A stretch of DNA of 64,000 nucleotides, from assembly GCA_035236585.1 (NCBI GenBank), contig CP141127.1, forward strand, positions 44,902,001 through 44,966,000, in the 5' to 3' direction. Origin of the DNA: Warburgia ugandensis. Lineage: Eukaryota > Streptophyta > Magnoliopsida > Canellales > Canellaceae. The position numbers and the translations under genes are program-made. Positions 24,417 to 34,972 of the stretch are shown here, piece by piece (within the stretch, counting starts at the first letter, position 1; each line of letters begins with the position of its first letter). The notes beneath the pieces are model-generated. The model worked only from the letters and a program-made list of their open reading frames with translations, was not told the origin of the DNA and made no database searches.

Positions 24417-25839
24417 TGTAGTACCAATGAATATGTAAATCCCTCATAATATATATGTAATATTTATTTTATTTTACCTTACATTTGTATTTTAACCTTA
24501 GGAATGGTTGAGTGCAAAGATTCATCATAACTCTTAGCAACACATAGTTAAGAGGACATTAACCTTGTAAAAGAGTGAATGAGTCACTTAAAAGTTTAGG
24601 TAGAACAAAAGACTAAGAAGCTCTAGTTAGTTAATGATAAACCTTAAGTAATTGGGTGTTAGAATGATGGAGTAAGGAGTTAATTAAAGATAGTAGAAAA
24701 TATGAGCATTTGGGCTGCCTAAGCTTGCATATGTTCCTTAAACTTAAGTGGAAATGTTAATAACAATCAAATCTCAATGAAAATAAGAATAAAGACCTAA
24801 ACTTAGGTAGGTCATAGTAGAAAACAAACTTAAGTGGGATAAGACAAGGAGAAAAACCTTAATTAAGCTCAACACCTCATTCAAATAGGCATTTTACATT
24901 AGGGCTGGAAGTAGAAAGGGGAGAAAAATGTGAGTGGGCTGGAACAAAGAGAAAAAATGAATTTAGGTTGTAGCCTTGAAGGAAAGATGGAAACAAGAGC
25001 AAACCATGCTTGGAAGAATGATGGTTGAAGGAGGTTTTGATGAGTGAAGGTAGCAACAACAAAGAAGAGAAGAAAAGTTTCAATGTTAATGGACGCTTGT
25101 CGCATGGAACCATAACTTCTAAAATAGTAGGCAATAGGTTGGGGAAAAACCAGTAGTTGCGCTCAAAAATAGTAAGCAAGAGAATGAGACATCTTACATT
25201 TGCCCTGTTTGGATAGGAATGAGATGTTCTATCCTCCTTGCAGTAAGCATGGGTTTTGACCTAGTTAAAGCTTGGAGAGTTGAATGGAAATGTTCCTAAC
25301 ACATTGGCCTTGTAGATTAATTTAATGTGGAGGTGATTCCCATGCTTGATTAGGGCGTATGATGGGGTATTTTATGCTAAAATTCTGACACAATTTTCCA
25401 CAGAATTCTGTAGAAAATTGACATCCAAAGATGTCATGGCATGTCTAATATTTCACTCTCTTTTGTGCATGAATGTTGGGGGAACTTAGAGTGGAATAAG
25501 TTTGGATACTTGGGGACCAGTTTTGCCATTATTTCCAATGGGGCTAAGAGATAAAAATAGAAACAAATGTACGTATATGCCAGTAGATTTTTGCACACTT
25601 GCTGACATGGAAAACCAAATATTCATGTAAAACAAGCACATGCTTGATAAATTTAACAATATTGTTGAAGGGTAGTGATTTCCTACTCAAGGCTAAGTGT
25701 TTCATTCATATTTATTTGAAATCATGGGTATACATCTATTATGTAGTTTTTAGAATCATGAATTAAATATTGATTTACTTATATCCTAAGAAATGAATGT
25801 ATGGATTAGCACCAATGATTATTGAAATGTGCAAAAACT

Positions 25840-25920
25840 CATTTGTTGTAAATCAAGTTATACTTGAGATGGGGCTAAGAGATAAAACCCTTTTGTAAAT
25901 CAAGTTATACTTGAGATGGA
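25840..25920 (+). repeat. Local tandem duplication with TGTAAATCAAGTTATACTTG
   Basis: The string TTGTAAATCAAGTTATACTTGAGATGG occurs twice, 46-50 bp apart, with GGGCTAAGAGATAAAA between. The latter string also occurs at about 25,541. Confidence 0.65.
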
Positions 25921-27040
25921 AGGTGATTTATTGTTTTGAATGAGATGATTTTGAGGCAAGTGCACGTAGAGTAGCTGTAACGCCTAAGAGGTTTCATTTT
26001 GACATTAGGGAAAACCACTGGATTGTGGCTCAAGTAGGTAGACCTTGAGGCATGTGCTCATTGAGTAGCTGTAAGGCCCAATGATGGTCCAGGAGTATTA
26101 GGCCATGCTCCAGGAGTGTTGGACCCTATCCAAGAGCATTAGACATAATGTGTGCTTGATGTCTAGGAGTGTTGGACTTGTCCAGGACTGTTGGGCAATA
26201 TGTGATGTGATGTGATAGAAGGGAGCTCTCTACTGGTAGGACAGGTGTGCCAATGTCCTTGCAATACGACTAAAAGAGTCGCCCTATGCAAGAGCATAGG
26301 TATTGCATGGTTTTACAAGCATGTTTGTAAAATTATTGTTTAATGTTCTTACTTGAGCATCATTATCGCATTCTTATTTCAAGTGTTTTTCGATCGAGGT
26401 TTCCATGATGAATCATGTCATGTTTAGCTCTTATGTGTCTTTCATGTATCATCATAATTATGTTAGAATTTGGATCAACATTTAACTTGAATCATAATTA
26501 TGGTAATATGTCCTTAGGTTAAATTCAAACATGATAAATTGATGCATCATCATGTTAGTTAGGTAATGATATAGCATGTCTTAGCACTGCCGAATTACTT
26601 GATTATTTAATTATTCTATATTAGTGGAAGCTGTAATTAAGATCCTTGGTAGCATTGCCTTTATTCCAAGGTGAACAACATGTGCTCACGCCCTACAAAC
26701 ATTCTAGGTGAACCAGGGAAGAGTCACGAAGTAGGAGAGGAGGTGTCTTAGAGGCTGAGTAGTATTAGCAACCTTTTAACGTACATAGGCAACTAAGGAT
26801 TTTCCTCAAATGAGTTAAATTTTGTAATGGATTGCATGTAGTTACTCTCTTTGTAAGTTTAAGGTTGATACTATTACCTTGCAATTATTTTGAAGCACTT
26901 GTGAAATACTGTGGTTACATAGTAAATTAAGTTGTGACTAGCAGCTCCTATGGAAAAGCAAAAAAAATTGATTTAATGCATTTTCTATATTTTACTCTAT
27001 GTATGAAGATTTCTCTATGACATTCTAATTTGTAGATGGT

Positions 27041-27071
27041 GTTTCTAAATATATATATATATATATATATT
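27041..27071. repeat. (AT)n microsatellite
   Basis: An uninterrupted run of alternating AT near the end of the solo LTR. Confidence 0.85.
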
Positions 27072-27151
27072 GTTATTACTATTGTAAAATTTCTTTTTGC
27101 AAAGAAAAGAGAAATTTCTAAATAATGATTTTATAAAACCGGGATGTGATA

Positions 27152-27156
27152 AGATC
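27152..27156 (+). other. Target-site duplication of solo LTR (right copy)
   Basis: AGATC, pairing with AGATA at 24,412. Confidence 0.6.
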
Positions 27157-28102
27157 CAAGCTATACCAAGTACTTATTTATCTAGTCGTATGTTTGGATT
27201 AAGAAATGGATGGTTGAATCATCCATAAAATCTAGATCTTGCATGTACAGTACAAATTTTGCTAAAATCTCAAATCAAGAGTTCGTTTTCGTAGATCTTA
27301 CCTCTTGAATGTATTTTCATGGATTTTTCGCCCTTGGATGAGTTAGATTGACATTTTTCAGTGAAACCGTCGGATCATGCCATGAGCCTTTCACCTTTCT
27401 GATTGATAGTCAAGATCACTTCGGATTCCCCATCAAACTTAGGATTTTTTATCATGTCTCTGAGTTGAATGACATAATAGGATCATTGATCCAATCCAGT
27501 ATTGTCTCCAAGGATGACCTAAAATTTTCGACACCCGAAAACCCTCATTTTCTACACCCGAAAACTATCATTTTCTACTCCCATTGACGTGCTAGGTTTT
27601 TCTAGAACTAGGGTTTCTCTCCCCTTCCTCTCCCTTCTCCTTCTTCTTCCTCCTCCTCTTCTTCTCCTTCTTCCTCTCCTTTCCCTTGCTTTCCTCCCTT
27701 CACTCTCTCTCTCTCTCTCTCTCATTGAGAACAAACTGAACAATCTGTTCATAATTCTCTTAAGTGGGGAAGGGTGTCTGTATCAAATACAAATCCCTAT
27801 TTTTTAGGTCTTTCTTGTTTTTTTTTTCTAATCTTACTTTTACATCTTTGTTTCTTAATCCTAAATTTACAAAAATTTCCTTCATACTTAAAATGTCATA
27901 ACATCTTCATTTGAACTTCGATTTTAGTGTTCTTTATGTCATTGGAATCATATTGATGTGTACTTTTCATTTTTAATAGTTCTGAGTCCAAATTTTTAGT
28001 TTTCAAATGGGTCACTTTCATAGAACTCAATTTTACTAAATTTAATTCCTAATTGTCATAATGTATTGTACAAAAAAGAACACAAATTTGAGGGTTGTTA
28101 CA
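27157..28102 (-). repeat. Left LTR of minus-strand chromovirus, part 2
   Basis: Collinear with 50,996-51,920. On the minus strand it starts TGTAACAACCCTCAAATTTG at 28,102, directly after a polypurine tract, so this is the 3' LTR. It includes a long pyrimidine-rich tract (27,610-27,723) that is GA-rich on the transcribed minus strand. Open frames at 27,348-27,807 fall in this tract and in the solo-LTR flank and are not genes. Confidence 0.65.
27703..27723. repeat. (CT)n microsatellite in LTR
   Basis: The same position in the other LTR (51,529-51,549) is (CA)n. Confidence 0.85.
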
Positions 28103-28118
28103 TTCTACCCTCTTATAG
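28103..28118 (-). other. Polypurine tract of minus-strand chromovirus
   Basis: The minus strand reads TATAAGAGGGTAGAA immediately before the LTR start TGTAACAACCC. The preceding minus-strand text (GAATTTCGTGGATAAATTCC) is also the usual chromovirus wording before this tract. It fixes the orientation of the element and the identity of the left LTR. Confidence 0.7.
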
Positions 28119-29285
28119 GAATTTATCCACGAAATTCTTTTCACATTATCTATAGATGATTCTAAGAGCATTCTCATCTCATAAAATACAATTATCATGT
28201 TAGTAATTTCATAGCAAGTTAGCATCACAAAATATGCAATTTCATATTCTGTCATCCTGTCATATATCAACTCATTATATAGATAGATACACATCCAATC
28301 ATCTTGAATCAACAATTCATAATATAATTAGAACACATCATAATTACATATAATGCAATTGGCATAAACAAAATCCCATCAAGGATTTATTTTATCTATG
28401 TACAAAACTAGTGGAGCTCTTCTAGTCATTACATTTCGAAAAAACATAGATATTGTTCACAAAAAATAATAATTATTTATTAGTTGAGGCAGTTTCCTTT
28501 GCCATTATCACTCCAACTATGAATTTTTTTATCCATATCATTTTTAGTGGGGTCTTCACTTCCATTGATATTTCCAATATGATGACCAAGACTATTTATT
28601 GATTTACTTAAACCGCATCTGTGTTCTAACTCGTTTGGTCCATTTACATCATACTTCTACAATTGATATTCTATTTCTATTTGTTCAGTCAATTATAGTA
28701 TTAGAATTCATAATTTGAAAACCAGAGGCAGTTATAGATGCTATAACGAGACTTTGTAAGAAAGTCTCTCGAGAAATCTATGAAGATCAAATAGGGTCTC
28801 AATAGGAAAATTGATATTTTACTACCAATCACAAGTTTGATATTGGACGCAATATTCATATTGGACCATATCCATTCACCAACAAACAATCATATGCCAA
28901 TTAAAACCAGAGCATATTAGCTCACCAACAGGCAATCATATGCCAATCAAAACCTATCCCTAGCATGATCATACTGTAAGCACCTAGAAGCCTGCCACTT
29001 AGAAGCCTGTCAATGCCTCTCACTCCCACCCTCATCAACTGCCGTCTTAATTCACCCTCTTCAGGTTCTCACAAGTATAGACCACAAGCCTATTTATGAT
29101 TAAACATAAAAATACATTTTCATGCAAAACAAATATTACTATCATAGCTCCCTTCTATTGAGAAATTAAGTTTACATATCTATTATAAAAATAACAGTTT
29201 CCATAGATTTATACTATTGTTATCATGGAGAACTCAATAAACCAGTAGCAATAGTTCACAAGATTGAGTAAAATATGAATCTCAG
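28119..29285 (-). other. Degraded chromovirus interior, no domain left
   Basis: The distance from the reverse transcriptase remnant to the polypurine tract is about 1.2 kb, too short for RNase H plus integrase. I could read no integrase or chromodomain here. A tandem duplication of about 50 bp lies at 28,874-28,955 (ATCATATGCCAAT...AAAACC). Confidence 0.45.
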
Positions 29286-29640
29286 TCACAAATTTGGTTA
29301 ATCCTAGCCCATCACAGTCTCATTAAATTGCTTCTTTGTCACTCGAGGCATCGTGTAAAGGGAATTCACTTCCATTAACCACAACTCATACTTATAGATG
29401 TTTGCAACAAGCAATGAGTCCTTCCATACTCAGAATAATGCACAAGAATTCCTTGTGCTCCTCTTTATTTGTGTAGTATATGAGAATACTATCTACCAAC
29501 ATAATCATAACTTATCCAAATAACATTTCAAAATTCAATCCATCATATCCATGAATACTATTAATGCATTGGTCCCACCTATTAGCACTACCAAAAAATC
29601 GTAACAATCATAATGCGTCCTAAATACCGTCTTAAAGACT
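29286..29640 (-). pseudogene. Ty3/gypsy reverse transcriptase fragment
   Basis: The minus strand reads KTVFRTHYDCYDFLV, then TNALIVFMDMMD and LDKL. This is the reverse transcriptase stretch that corresponds to 39,570-39,690 of the Tekay element. Stops and frameshifts follow, and the catalytic Asp-Asp pair is not preserved in a readable frame. The fragment ends exactly at the Athila-like LTR. Its upstream partner (gag-protease) is at 47,058 and beyond, on the other side of that insertion. Confidence 0.65.
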
Positions 29641-31356
29641 TGTTGATATTTTTCGCAAGTGCACGGGCTATTGGAGCATAGTTATGCAAATAGGGATCGA
29701 TCCCATAGGGACTCGCTTTAAAAGATGGAGTTTTAGGTAAAATTCAATTAATAAATAAATTAAAATTAATGAATATAACATAAATAAAATGACAATAAAA
29801 TAAAATTTCTCAATTTATTTAACTTTTGCAATGTACATAATTTCTAAATCTAAGAGAATAGAAAATAACACTAAACAAACAGCCTTGGATATCATTGTCC
29901 CTGGATAGGCAAAATGTGGATAATGTAAAACCAGAGTATTCAGGGACATAGAAGTAAATAAAATGAGGACACATATGGTATTAAAATGAAAGGACAAAAT
30001 TAAAATTTCCTTAAATAATGAAGGGCAAAACTAGAATTTTGTTAAAAAATTGGTTTCTAAGAAAAACCAGACAAAACCCGACCAGGAGAATTCTGGAGAA
30101 TGGAGGAGATGTACTCGGAGGAGGAGAGAGTGAGGAAAAACCCACTCTAGGTTTTCTCTCCCTGGGTTGGTCGGTGATAGAGAACCACTTGATTTGGACT
30201 AGGGCTTGCTCCTGGCCAGTGATGAGGAAAAGGACTGGTTTGGGCTGGGTGTTGCATCATTTGGTCTATGCTGGGCAGTCTGGAAGAGAGCTGGACTTGA
30301 TCTGGACTTTCTGGACCATCATTTGGTACCATCAGGAGTAGATGGGTAGCTAGCTGGAGTGGATGGATGGATGGAAGTAGATGAGAATAGAAAAAAATGA
30401 TGCCTTTCTAGGCGTCGTCTGGTTCAAATGCGTCTTTGGTCTGGGCCTGCGACCAATGAATGAAAGAAAATGATGGGTAAGGGGGGTGTAGTTAGACAAA
30501 GAAGATGGTTTGTCTGGCCACCATCTGGAGTAGATGAGCCTGGGCAAGGACGCCTCGCTTCTATTGGTCTGGCCTGGGATTTGCATAAAAGGTGAGAGCC
30601 TAGAATGGGAAACGTGGAAGAGAGAGGGAAAACATGTAAGAGTTGTGCAGTGATGGAAGAACTTGGTTTGAGGATTTGGTGTAGTAGAGAGGCTGGAATG
30701 ATCTGTGAAGTGTAGTGGTGCTTTTAAGAAAAACAAAAGATGAGAGGTATGAGAAAAGTAAAACGGGAGAGAGAAATTGAATGAACGGTAAAAGACACAA
30801 TGCAATTAGAAAAGGAAGCTTAAGAAAAAAATGAGTCAAAACTACTAAAATAAAAATACTCTCCTTAGGCTTGTGCGGCTCTCCCATTTATAATTGTTTT
30901 CTCTTCCTTATTTTACTCAAACTCTTTCCTTGAAGAGTTAGATTCCTATGGAGAAACTTTCTCCTCTTCCAATTAGGACTCCATCCCTTTTAGGAATCCT
31001 CTTCCTTTTATTACTCCTCTTCCAATTAGGAATCCTCTTTGATTAGGAAACCTTCTTGCTCTTCACTAATCTGCACCGTTGATCCTTGAGGGATAATCTG
31101 TAACCTTAATCCTTAGCCATCCACATCTTTCATAGTTAATCTGTAAAATAAAAGACTAAATTAAAATCATCTAAACCACACACTAATCATCTAATAGGCT
31201 CTAATGATCATCTGACCATTGATTTTGAAAATTTAAAGTTTAGATGGTCAATTTGAGCCTAATTAAAATTCAAGCTAAATTTTGCACTTTTGAATGATTA
31301 TATGATCTAATTGAATACCTAAACTAGGTTTTTTAGCCAAAATTAGACACTTAACA
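29641..31356 (-). repeat. 3' LTR of Athila-like copy 2
   Basis: The plus strand begins TGTTGATATTTTTCGCAAGTG and ends TAGACACTTAACA. The whole block matches 45,324-47,057. On the minus strand the TATA box is at 30,886-30,894. The open frames at 30,018-30,341 and 30,350-30,887 are not kept in the other LTR and are not genes. Confidence 0.75.
30886..30894 (-). promoter_or_regulatory. TATA box, Athila-like LTR (left)
   Basis: ATTATAAAT on the minus strand, about 465 bp from the LTR start. It is identical in the other LTR at 46,590-46,598, which supports function in the intact element. Confidence 0.55.
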
Positions 31357-31366
31357 CACCCCCCAA
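31357..31366 (-). other. Polypurine tract, Athila-like copy 2
   Basis: The minus strand reads TTGGGGGGTG directly before the LTR start TGTTAAGTGTC. Confidence 0.6.
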
Positions 31367-33393
31367 CCAGCATTTTGCTAGTTCCTAGTAAAACATGCAG
31401 ACAACTATTTTACACAAAACTGGTACACGGTGCCACTTTTGTAGTTACTCACGATTGCATTTCTCACATGCAACAAGCCCTTGAACTGCTAGGTTACTCC
31501 TAGCGGACGAGTTAGGCCTCGTGAGGGTTTGCAGTGAATATACCCACAAAATTCAATAAATTCAAGTCCCCTATTTTATCTCAGAGAATCCTCATTCAGT
31601 AGCAAATTCACTAGTTTTTCACAACTTAATGAAGAGGATTTCACAATTTTACACACCATACACATATTAAAGGCATTTTATTTGAGCTATATTCTCAGAG
31701 TGCATGTGTGTGTACAGCCACATAAATCTTGACTTCTAATTGGATATGCTCACATTCCATTGGAAATATGCCTAGACCTCAAATCCTTATAGGTATACGC
31801 TCAAAAATAAAACTCTCAGATAAGGGGTTAAACATATTTCTCTCATTATGTGATCGAATCCATCAAGCTGATGGTCCACATAATTCTTTTAAATGCTCAT
31901 GAGACAAAGGAAAGTGATCCTTAAGAGTGGATGTTATCACCAATAATATTAGGGGTCTTTTACCTTAATTCTTTCTTTTTATCTCCTCTTTAAGGCTATG
32001 TCCACCTAAGATCAATAGGTCTTTAACTAGGATGAAAGGTAGGCTTAGGACAGGTTTAGGAAAGAAAGGTATAAAGATTTCAAAGGTTCAAAATTGAGTA
32101 GATATCTTCAATGAATATCTACTAGGACAACTTTTCTTTTTGGTTTATACTTGAAGTGAATTTCTCTTTCAAATTTTGGTCTTTTTTTTTTCTTTTCTTC
32201 TTCTTCTTTTTTTTTTTTTGTTTGGAAGAAAGACAACTAATTTTTCTCACTTCTTTGGATTTTTGTCCTATTTTTGAACTTTTTTCTACTCTACTCATTT
32301 TGAAGATGGGTAATGGTTATTTATCTTACTGGGTTATTCCGGGTTAAGGTGAATGAGTTTAAGAAAGAAAAGGCTTAATAACAGGCTCAAAAGGCTAACT
32401 AGTAGTATACCATATTAGGTAGGCTTTATGTCTCTGGGCTAAGCAGGGATGGCCTATATCATTTCCTAGGTTTCCTAAAGGCTATCAGATTCAATAAATT
32501 TCTAGAATTAAAGCTATTACTCCTATTTATTCTTGATGTTTAACCAAAACAAGGATAACATGATCACACTAATGTATGTACGCTGAAGAAATTATGGAAT
32601 TATATATAACCCTCTCAAAGAAGAAAGTCTCAAACTCTCACTAGGTTATAGGTCTCCACTAGTTTTCCTTAGGGTCTTTAAGTCATACCTTTATATTAGT
32701 CATGATTATGTGCTGTGTGTACTTGGTTTCTGAGAATTAACTTTCATAAAATGCTTCAACACATGCATGAAATGCAAAACTAATCATATGCATTCCCATT
32801 AAGAGTAAAAATAGTATATTTACTAAATTCTGAACATCCAGTTCTCATCACAGTAAGGGAACTCTTCTTTAAAAACTTTTTGTTTTTTTCAAATTTTTTT
32901 TTTTTTTTAAAAACTCAAAATCTCTAGTGCATCTACACCCCCAACCTGAATGAAACATTGTCCTCAATGTTTCAAAACATAGGATTATATATGAAAGTTG
33001 AGTGATGTAGACACTAAACCCTTGGGTTGCCTCCCAATAAGCGCTAAGTTTAACGTCTTTAGCCAGACATTACCTAATCTAACTTTCTAAACCTAGAGTT
33101 AACAGGGTTAGCTTATGTGTACTAGTCCTAACCCTAAGATGAAAAGGTGAGATTTCTCGCGCCACTTCAAAATTTTGCAGTAATCTATATATAGCCTCCA
33201 CCTTGAAATTGTAGGTGGTGATATGAATATAATACAGTAGATCATTGCAATTGTGAAGGTAGTGGGACCATATTGATGATCCCCCATCTTTAATATTTCA
33301 AGTAGTTAATATAATTACTCCACCTCGAAAATTGAGGTGAGGGTAACACAATGACTGCATGAACGACCGTGTATTTCCTTAGACCATATGGTG
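31367..33393 (-). other. 3' non-coding region of Athila-like copy 2
   Basis: On the minus strand, the text at 33,021-33,064 (AGACGTTAAACTTAGCGCTTATTGGGAGG) and then ACATTGAGGACAATG near 32,960 is what Athila elements carry just after pol. Here it follows ORF X instead. The rest is collinear with 16,100-17,800 on the minus strand and 58,900-59,970 on the plus strand. Confidence 0.6.
32122..32298 (-). CDS. Small lysine-rich ORF of Athila-like copy 2
   Basis: A 58-codon frame starting MSRVEKSSKIGQKSKEVRK, followed by a run of about 13 Lys/Arg codons and a short tail, ending in TAG at 32,122. The ATG sits in the same context (AAAATGAGTAG) as in the copy at 59,679. Part of the Lys run comes from a poly-A tract that can expand by slippage, so the C-terminal half has little weight. 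The N-terminal half aligns with the plus-strand copy (MSRAGKKVKNGQKVKEVK). Function unknown. Confidence 0.4.
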   Translation of the reverse strand: MSRVEKSSKIGQKSKEVRKISCLSSKQKKKKKKKKRKKKDQNLKEKFTSSINQKEKLS

Positions 33394-34610
33394 CTAAATA
33401 GTCCTTGTCTTGACCAAATTGATGGATAATACTGACCATTCTAGAGTAATAACCTGACTCTACCCTTCTCTAATAGGTTGTTCTTGTATTACTAGAGGCG
33501 GGGACAAGGTTTGGCTTAAACCCTGGTTATCTTCTTATGTGTACCCTACAGTAGGTTGATGCATATCAATTGATTTTGCTTCTTTCTGTCGGATAAGCAT
33601 AGGTACGGTAGCAATTAGGCCTATATTATCATTTGATGTTTGTTCAAATAAGGCTGCTAAGTCCCAATCAGGTACATCTGTTACATTAAAAGGCACAATC
33701 TAAATTTCATGCTTTATAGGAGGATCTACTCTAGCTTGCCATTGAGAAGTGTCCATCAAAGGCACAGTATCCAACAATTCATGCATCTCCTCAATAGATG
33801 TGTCTTCATCAAAGTCATAAAACTAGGTGGGACATGCGTTTGGAGGATTAGGGTTGGATTTGTCTAAAGTTTGACTCTCTTCATCAATGGAAGTCTCTTC
33901 ATAATCAGAATTGACATGGTGCAAGTATATCTAAGTTGGAGATTTCTAAGGATGGTTGTAGTGTCAAGAATAAATGGCTCTATATTCCCCCTAATTTGTT
34001 TCAGTTTTTTCTCAAATTCCTCCCTCCCTCGGTTTATTTCCTCAATGAAATCTTCCTTCATTTGTCTTATTTCATTATTCCCTTGTGCTATTATTTCACA
34101 CATATGTTGCATTTTTTCTTCTAATAGTGGTTCTTCTCGTAGAGGAAATGACTCATAGGGTTGGTATTGTTGTGGCATTGGGGTACTAAAAAAGGACTGA
34201 GCAGGCTGAACACATGATGGTTGACTCTAATATTCTAAATAATCATGGTAGTACTGACCAGGGTGAGACCGTTGTGGTTCTTCCTGATATTGGTAATCCT
34301 GAGACCATGGTTGTTCATAATGTCTAGCACATTCATTAGAGTCTTGATAATTTGTCTCAGAATAAAAATTGTTAGGGTATGTGAATGCATTAAGTGCATC
34401 TACTGGCTCCTGATAGTATTCATTGTATGTGGAGCTTGATGGGGGCCAAGAAGGAGTGGAATAGGGATGCTCAGAATAGGTATAATCATTATGGTATTAA
34501 GGTTGTGGCGCAACTTGCCTAGAAGCTATTAGCCTAAGCAATTGACTTTCCATAAGATCTAATCGATCCATCTATGCATTTATGAAATCTATCCCCTTCT
34601 TGATAGGCTC
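33394..34610 (-). pseudogene. Unrecognised ORF ('ORF X') of Athila-like copy 2
   Basis: The readable protein runs from about GIDFINA, through MDRLDLMESQLLRLIASRQ (Met at 34,571), to a Tyr/Gln/Pro-rich part (YYQEPVDALNAFTYP, QPWSQDYQYQEEPQ). Next come a charged probable coiled coil (LLEEKMQHMCEIIAQG, then KEDFIEEINRGREEFEKKL at 33,960-34,090) and, after a frameshift near 33,920, an acidic C-terminal block (TSIEEMHELLDT, DWDLAALFEQTSND). In-frame stops are few: one before Met 34,571, one after VAPQP, one after YHDYLEY and some in the last third. No zinc knuckle, protease or polymerase motif is visible. It occupies the gag-pol position and has a homologue at 18,089-19,420. It may be a diverged Gag or a separate protein of a non-autonomous family. 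Confidence 0.55.
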
Positions 34611-34967
34611 CCCTCTTTTTTCTCTTTTTTTTTTTAAGATGAAAACTAACCTACATGATGCAACCTAACTTCCTAGAAATATGCACAAACAAAGGACACA
34701 ATATAATCCTTGAGGCTAATAAGCAGCATATTGATTTTCTTAAATTTGTGTAAGGGCAATGCTTTTAATTAGCCTAATCTAGAGCTCCTCCTCACCTTTG
34801 GACTTGATTATTGCTTACCAATTAGGTTTTTTACAAGGCAGTTAATACAACCCTCGTGTAAGGAGGTGAGGGAAGAGCGATGCTCCATTAGACAATTCTC
34901 AATAACCACAGTGCTCAAAAGCCACTAGATTGACAATAAATTGAGTCTTAGTAAGAGGATCCTATGA
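34611..34967 (-). other. Leader of Athila-like copy 2, part next to ORF X
   Basis: Non-coding. It contains a (T)n tract at 34,616-34,635 on the plus strand and matches the leader parts at 19,440-19,770 and 61,230-61,600. The Tekay element was inserted here. Confidence 0.5.
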
Positions 34968-34972
34968 GCAGG
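34968..34972 (+). other. Target-site duplication of Tekay element (left copy)
   Basis: GCAGG here against GCAAG at 44,550-44,554. The 5-bp length is that expected for Ty3/gypsy, with one mismatch. Confidence 0.65.

Larger units (their letters stand above)
24417..27151 (+). repeat. Solo LTR, Tekay-like, about 2.7 kb
   Basis: It starts TGTAGTACCAATG and ends AAACCGGGATGTGATA, as Tekay-type LTRs do (TGTAA... to ...GGGATGTGACA). It is flanked by a 5-bp duplication with one mismatch, and it interrupts sequence that is continuous in the copy at 50.6-51.9 kb. Inside are near-repeats GAGGCAAGTGCACGTAGAGTAG and GAGGCATGTGCTCATTGAGTAG (25,955-26,065), several CCAGGAGTGTTGGAC words (26,087-26,190), and a 50-bp tandem duplication at 25,840-25,920. 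No gene. Confidence 0.7.

Noticed and set aside
27552..27807. Arg/Glu-rich and Leu/Pro-rich open frames on both strands
   Set aside because: They are produced by a pyrimidine-rich tract and a CT microsatellite in an LTR.
30350..30887. Open frames of 95-151 codons on the minus strand
   Set aside because: They lie in the Athila-like LTR. The partner LTR has only shorter, shifted frames, and the products are low-complexity.
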